From contig SFCY01000095.1 of assembly GCA_004558865.1 (NCBI GenBank), positions 1-8,772 of the forward strand: DNA of 8,772 nucleotides. Direction: 5' to 3'. Positions 6,736 through 8,772 of the stretch are shown here, one piece after another (the first letter of the stretch is position 1; every line of letters starts with the position of its first letter). The translations under genes were made by a program, and so were the position numbers. The DNA is from Bacteroidales bacterium (GTDB lineage Bacteria > Bacteroidota > Bacteroidia > Bacteroidales > Bacteroidaceae). The notes beneath the pieces are model-generated. The model made no database searches. It was given only the letters and a program-made list of their open reading frames with translations, and was not told the DNA's origin.

Positions 6736-6749
6736 AGAACGATTGTTCT
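6736..6749. repeat. Small inverted repeat in the leader of the rpe unit
   Basis: AGAAC (6736-6740) and GTTCT (6745-6749) flank GATT, a perfect 5-bp inverted repeat 29 bases upstream of the small ORF start on the - strand. Next to it, GTTTAC is repeated at 6718-6723 and 6726-6731. Either could be a regulator site, but both are short and may be chance. Confidence 0.2.
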
Positions 6750-6818
6750 TCTGCTTTATTACATGTGGGGAACAAATAAATTTCAATAACCAATTGGCAG
6801 CCTGACTTCTGTGTCAGC

Positions 6819-6906
6819 CGTCGCACAATTGTGTGTCAGCTGTCACACAACTGCGTGCCAACCGCCACACAACTGCGTGACGACTGTCACACAACGTAAG
6901 TGTGTA
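6819..6906. repeat. 22-base tandem repeat array with dyad symmetry
   Basis: Four units of exactly 22 bases run head to tail: 6819-6840, 6841-6862, 6863-6884 and a degenerate fourth at 6885-6906; a half copy precedes them (about 6808-6818). Units two and three share the 14-mer CACACAACTGCGTG at 6844-6857 and 6866-6879. Each unit has an imperfect dyad: unit one centres on CACAATTGTG, unit three on CAACTG flanked by CAC and GTG. The period is not a multiple of three and no recognisable protein covers it, so it is non-coding. It sits between divergent rpe and trpF units, where a multi-site operator would be plausible. Function unknown to me. Confidence 0.75.
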
Positions 6907-6974
6907 GAGAATTTAGGAACTTTTACGACTGATGTGCAAAATAGTTTTCGTCTTGCTGCGTTGTTGCCTAAGGA

Positions 6975-7025
6975 GGCCTGCAAAGTGGGCGACCACTTCT
7001 TGGTGGAATCTCACTTGGCCAGGCC
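6975..7025 (+). promoter_or_regulatory. Possible structured RNA leader of trpF (three-way junction)
   Basis: GGCCTG (6975-6980) pairs with CAGGCC (7020-7025). Inside are two hairpins: AAGTGG-GCGA-CCACTT (6983-6998), a perfect 6-bp stem with a GNRA-type tetraloop, and GGTG/CACT (7002-7005 with 7012-7015) around a 6-base loop. The fold ends 38 bases before the trpF ATG. A strong AGGAGG (6971-6976) overlaps its first strand but has no convincing start codon after it. No Trp-rich leader peptide is visible and I do not recognise a known riboswitch. The pairing was found by eye and may be chance. Confidence 0.3.
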
Positions 7026-7063
7026 CAATACCAATTATCAATCAACTGAACAAATAATAAGAT

Positions 7064-7783
7064 ATGGAAGACAACAAGCGATTGCTCATCAAGGTTTGCG
7101 GCATGCGTGATGAGGACAACATGAGGGCCGTGGCTTCACTCGACATTGATATGATGGGCTTCATATTCTATCCCAAGAGTCCCCGATATGTGTCGCAAAT
7201 CATGAGTAGGGCGGGCATCATTCCCGACTATTCCAAGGAGCGGCTGCGCCAGCTGCAGGGAGATGCCCAACAGGTGGCCGGCACAAGGCAGCCCAAGCGG
7301 GTGGGGGTGTTTGTCGACGACATGCCGCAGACCATCGTGACCCGCGTCTTCAACTACAGCCTCGACTTCGTGCAGCTGAATGGCGACGAGTCGCCTGTGA
7401 TGATAGAGAACCTGAAACGCACCCTGATTCCCGACATCACGCCCCAGATAGGCATCATCAAGACCCTGTCCATTGCCAGCGCCAAAGACATAGAGGCCAC
7501 CCGGCAGTTTGATGGCGTGGTGGACTATTTCCTTTTCGACACACCGTCAGAGGGCAAAGGTGGGAATGGCACACCTTTCGATTGGACAATCCTCGATGGC
7601 TACCAAGGCCGTACCCCCTTCCTGCTCAGTGGCGGCATAGACCCTGAAGACGTGGAGCGCATCAAGGCTTTCCAGCACCCCATGTTTGCGGGCCTCGACG
7701 TGAACGGCAAGTTTGAGACAGAACCCGGCATAAAGGATGTCGACTCACTGAGGAGATTTGTAGATGCCTTGCGAAAAGACTAA
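7064..7783 (+). CDS. trpF: Phosphoribosylanthranilate isomerase
   Basis: A 239-residue cytoplasmic TIM-barrel enzyme catalysing the Amadori rearrangement of phosphoribosylanthranilate in tryptophan synthesis. KVCGM (10-14) holds the catalytic base Cys12; MGFIFYPKSPRYV (31-43) is the family's second hallmark; Asp159 in LFDT is the expected general acid; LLSGGI (187-192) and GLDVNGKFETEPGIKD (210-225) form the phosphate-binding end. It is longer than the usual 200-210 residues, largely through an extended, charged segment between residues 44 and 79. The ATG at 7064 is preceded by an AT-rich, Shine-Dalgarno-poor leader, normal for this phylum. No consensus promoter is clear; a 22-base repeat array and a possible RNA structure lie upstream. 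The next gene is a trpG-type subunit 213 bases on; no other trp gene is in view. Confidence 0.95.
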   Translation: MEDNKRLLIKVCGMRDEDNMRAVASLDIDMMGFIFYPKSPRYVSQIMSRAGIIPDYSKERLRQLQGDAQQVAGTRQPKRVGVFVDDMPQTIVTRVFNYSLDFVQLNGDESPVMIENLKRTLIPDITPQIGIIKTLSIASAKDIEATRQFDGVVDYFLFDTPSEGKGGNGTPFDWTILDGYQGRTPFLLSGGIDPEDVERIKAFQHPMFAGLDVNGKFETEPGIKDVDSLRRFVDALRKD

Positions 7784-7996
7784 GAAATGATTCACAGGTG
7801 TGGACAAAAACTATGCGCTTTTTTCAACAGGCAGACTCGAGGCCATCGTCATACCCATGTTTGTCGCTCACAGTGGCGGACTTTGGTTCCAAACGGGGAG
7901 TGGGGGAGTGGCGAAGGGCAGCGAAGAATAAGAATGGGAAGGATGCGACAACAAATTGGGAACCTTGGTAAAGGCCACCAAAAGAGCTGAAGAAAT

Positions 7997-8569
7997 ATGA
8001 AAGTAGTAATCATCGACAATTATGACTCGTTCACCTACAACCTTGCCCATCAGGTGAGGGAGCTTGGGGCAGACGTGACGGTGTGGAAAAACGACCAGTT
8101 TGAGCTGCCGCAGTTGGCTGGGTTCGACAAAATCATCCTCTCGCCCGGGCCTGGCATTCCCTCCGAGGCGGGATTTTTGTTGGATGTCATCCGCCACTAT
8201 GCGGGAAAGAAACCCATCCTTGGCATTTGCTTGGGCCATCAGGCCATAGCAGAGGTGTTTGGCGCCAAGTTGGAGAACCTGAAGGAGGTGTATCATGGAG
8301 TGGCGACAGAGATGGTGCAATACGGCACTGACTACATCTTCGACCGTCTGCCCACCAGGTTTCCTGTTGGACGCTACCACAGTTGGGCCGTCTCAGAAGA
8401 GGGCTTTCCCGAATGTTTGGAGGTGACGGCCAAGAGCAAGGATGGCCGCATCATGGCGCTACGCCACAAACACTTTGACGTACACGGACTTCAGTTCCAT
8501 CCAGAGAGCGTGCTGACACCACAAGGACGGCAAATCGTGGGCAACTGGCTCAACCATGAAAGTCAATAG
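7997..8569 (+). CDS. trpG: Anthranilate/aminodeoxychorismate synthase glutamine amidotransferase subunit
   Basis: A 190-residue class I glutamine amidotransferase that releases ammonia from glutamine for anthranilate synthase (tryptophan) or 4-amino-4-deoxychorismate synthase (folate). The start MKVVIIDNYDSFTYNL is typical of the TrpG/PabA group; SPGPG (49-53) forms the oxyanion region, GICLGHQ (76-82) holds the nucleophile Cys78, and HPE (168-170) supplies His168 and Glu170 of the triad. HGVATEM (100-106) and GRYHSW (125-130) are further family stretches. It is full length and looks active. No chorismate-binding subunit (TrpE or PabB) is in the window, so TrpG and PabA roles cannot be separated and it may serve both; trpF upstream favours tryptophan. 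It starts 213 bases after trpF, a wide gap for one operon. Confidence 0.93.
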   Translation: MKVVIIDNYDSFTYNLAHQVRELGADVTVWKNDQFELPQLAGFDKIILSPGPGIPSEAGFLLDVIRHYAGKKPILGICLGHQAIAEVFGAKLENLKEVYHGVATEMVQYGTDYIFDRLPTRFPVGRYHSWAVSEEGFPECLEVTAKSKDGRIMALRHKHFDVHGLQFHPESVLTPQGRQIVGNWLNHESQ

Positions 8570-8607
8570 GGGCGGGTTGAGAAGTTCTTTTAATGAAAGA
8601 GAAGAAA

Positions 8608-8652
8608 AAAAGTTGCGCAGATAGGCTGCATTCAAGGTTGGCAACTTTTCAG
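8608..8652 (+). terminator. Possible terminator after trpG
   Basis: AAAAGTTGC (8608-8616) and GCAACTTTT (8641-8649) form a perfect 9-bp inverted repeat 39 bases after the trpG stop. The 24-base loop contains a further small stem (GCAG 8617-8620 with CTGC 8626-8629). The T-run belongs to the stem itself, with only four T and no further tract, so it is weaker than the terminator at 4808-4843. Confidence 0.45.
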
Positions 8653-8755
8653 GCTGGTTCTATAAATTAGGCAGATAGAATAATCGATAAAGTGCAGTTG
8701 TCGTTTCGGTCGTCTTCTGCATCTATCGGTCTCAAAACGTCAAGTCTCATCGGTC

Positions 8756-8771
8756 GTGTAGCCCGCTACAC
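8756..8771. repeat. 16-base palindrome at the right edge
   Basis: GTGTAGC (8756-8762) and GCTACAC (8765-8771) form a perfect inverted repeat around CC. Just upstream, CGGTC occurs three times (8707-8711, 8727-8731, 8751-8755). The window ends one base later, so whether this is a terminator, an operator or part of a larger repeat cannot be told. The rest of 8570-8772 shows no gene. Confidence 0.35.
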
Positions 8772-8772
8772 T

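Noticed and set aside
6819..6906. CRISPR array
   Set aside because: The 22-base units are directly adjacent with no unique spacers and diverge from each other; no cas gene is present.
6811..7110. 99-codon + strand frame over the 22-base repeats and into trpF
   Set aside because: The repeat period is not a multiple of three, the product is Cys/His/Thr-rich without homology I can see, and it overlaps the start of trpF in another frame.
6985..7110. GTG start after the strong AGGAGG at 6971-6976, as a trp leader peptide
   Set aside because: The frame has no Trp codons, runs into trpF out of frame, and leader-peptide attenuation is not suggested by the rest of the leader.
7787..7990. 67-codon frame between trpF and trpG
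   Set aside because: Its composition (Arg, His, Gly, Gln, Cys) looks like translated spacer; it has no recognisable motif.
7868..8380. 170-codon open frame on the - strand over trpG
   Set aside because: It is an antisense shadow of trpG with no family signature.

Overview
The window looks like chromosomal DNA from a Bacteroidales bacterium, most likely Prevotellaceae. Three things point there: moderately GC-rich genes set in AT-rich spacers; two spacer promoters of the Bacteroidetes housekeeping type (TTTG, about 20 bases, TAnnTTTG); and start sites with little Shine-Dalgarno sequence. No insertion sequence, phage gene, tRNA, rRNA or CRISPR array is visible. The genes look like core genome, and most of the unusual signal lies in the spacers.

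Bases 1-4687 (+ strand) hold a tight three-gene alpha-glucan cluster: a glycogen debranching enzyme whose 5' end is cut by the window edge, a glycogen-synthase-like GT-B glycosyltransferase, and a GH57 alpha-amylase-like protein. The last has kept the family scaffold but appears to have lost its catalytic nucleophile (Glu to Ser146) and to have a degenerate fifth conserved region. It may be a non-catalytic partner of the other two.

Bases 4688-5103 are a 416-base spacer with a compact candidate small-RNA unit (promoter, hairpin, strong intrinsic terminator), then an inverted repeat, then a clean promoter for an ECF sigma factor gene (5104-5703) that has no visible anti-sigma partner. Between this gene and the convergent ribulose-phosphate 3-epimerase gene (rpe, 5915-6568, - strand) lies a 64-base, nearly perfect hairpin nested inside a second inverted repeat. 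A 41-codon reading frame sits just 5' of rpe and is probably co-transcribed with it.

Bases 6708-7063, divergent between rpe and trpF, carry a non-coding cluster of 22-base tandem repeats with dyad symmetry and a possible three-way-junction RNA in the trpF leader. trpF (7064-7783) and a trpG/pabA-type glutamine amidotransferase (7997-8569) follow on the + strand, separated by 213 bases without a convincing gene. The last 203 bases hold a possible terminator and a short palindrome at the edge.

Taken together, the left part concerns glycogen or storage glucan turnover, the middle transcription control, and the right pentose phosphate and tryptophan (or folate) metabolism. The best leads for something undescribed are the candidate small RNA, the 22-base repeat array, the long hairpin, the small ORF beside rpe and the apparently inactive GH57 protein.
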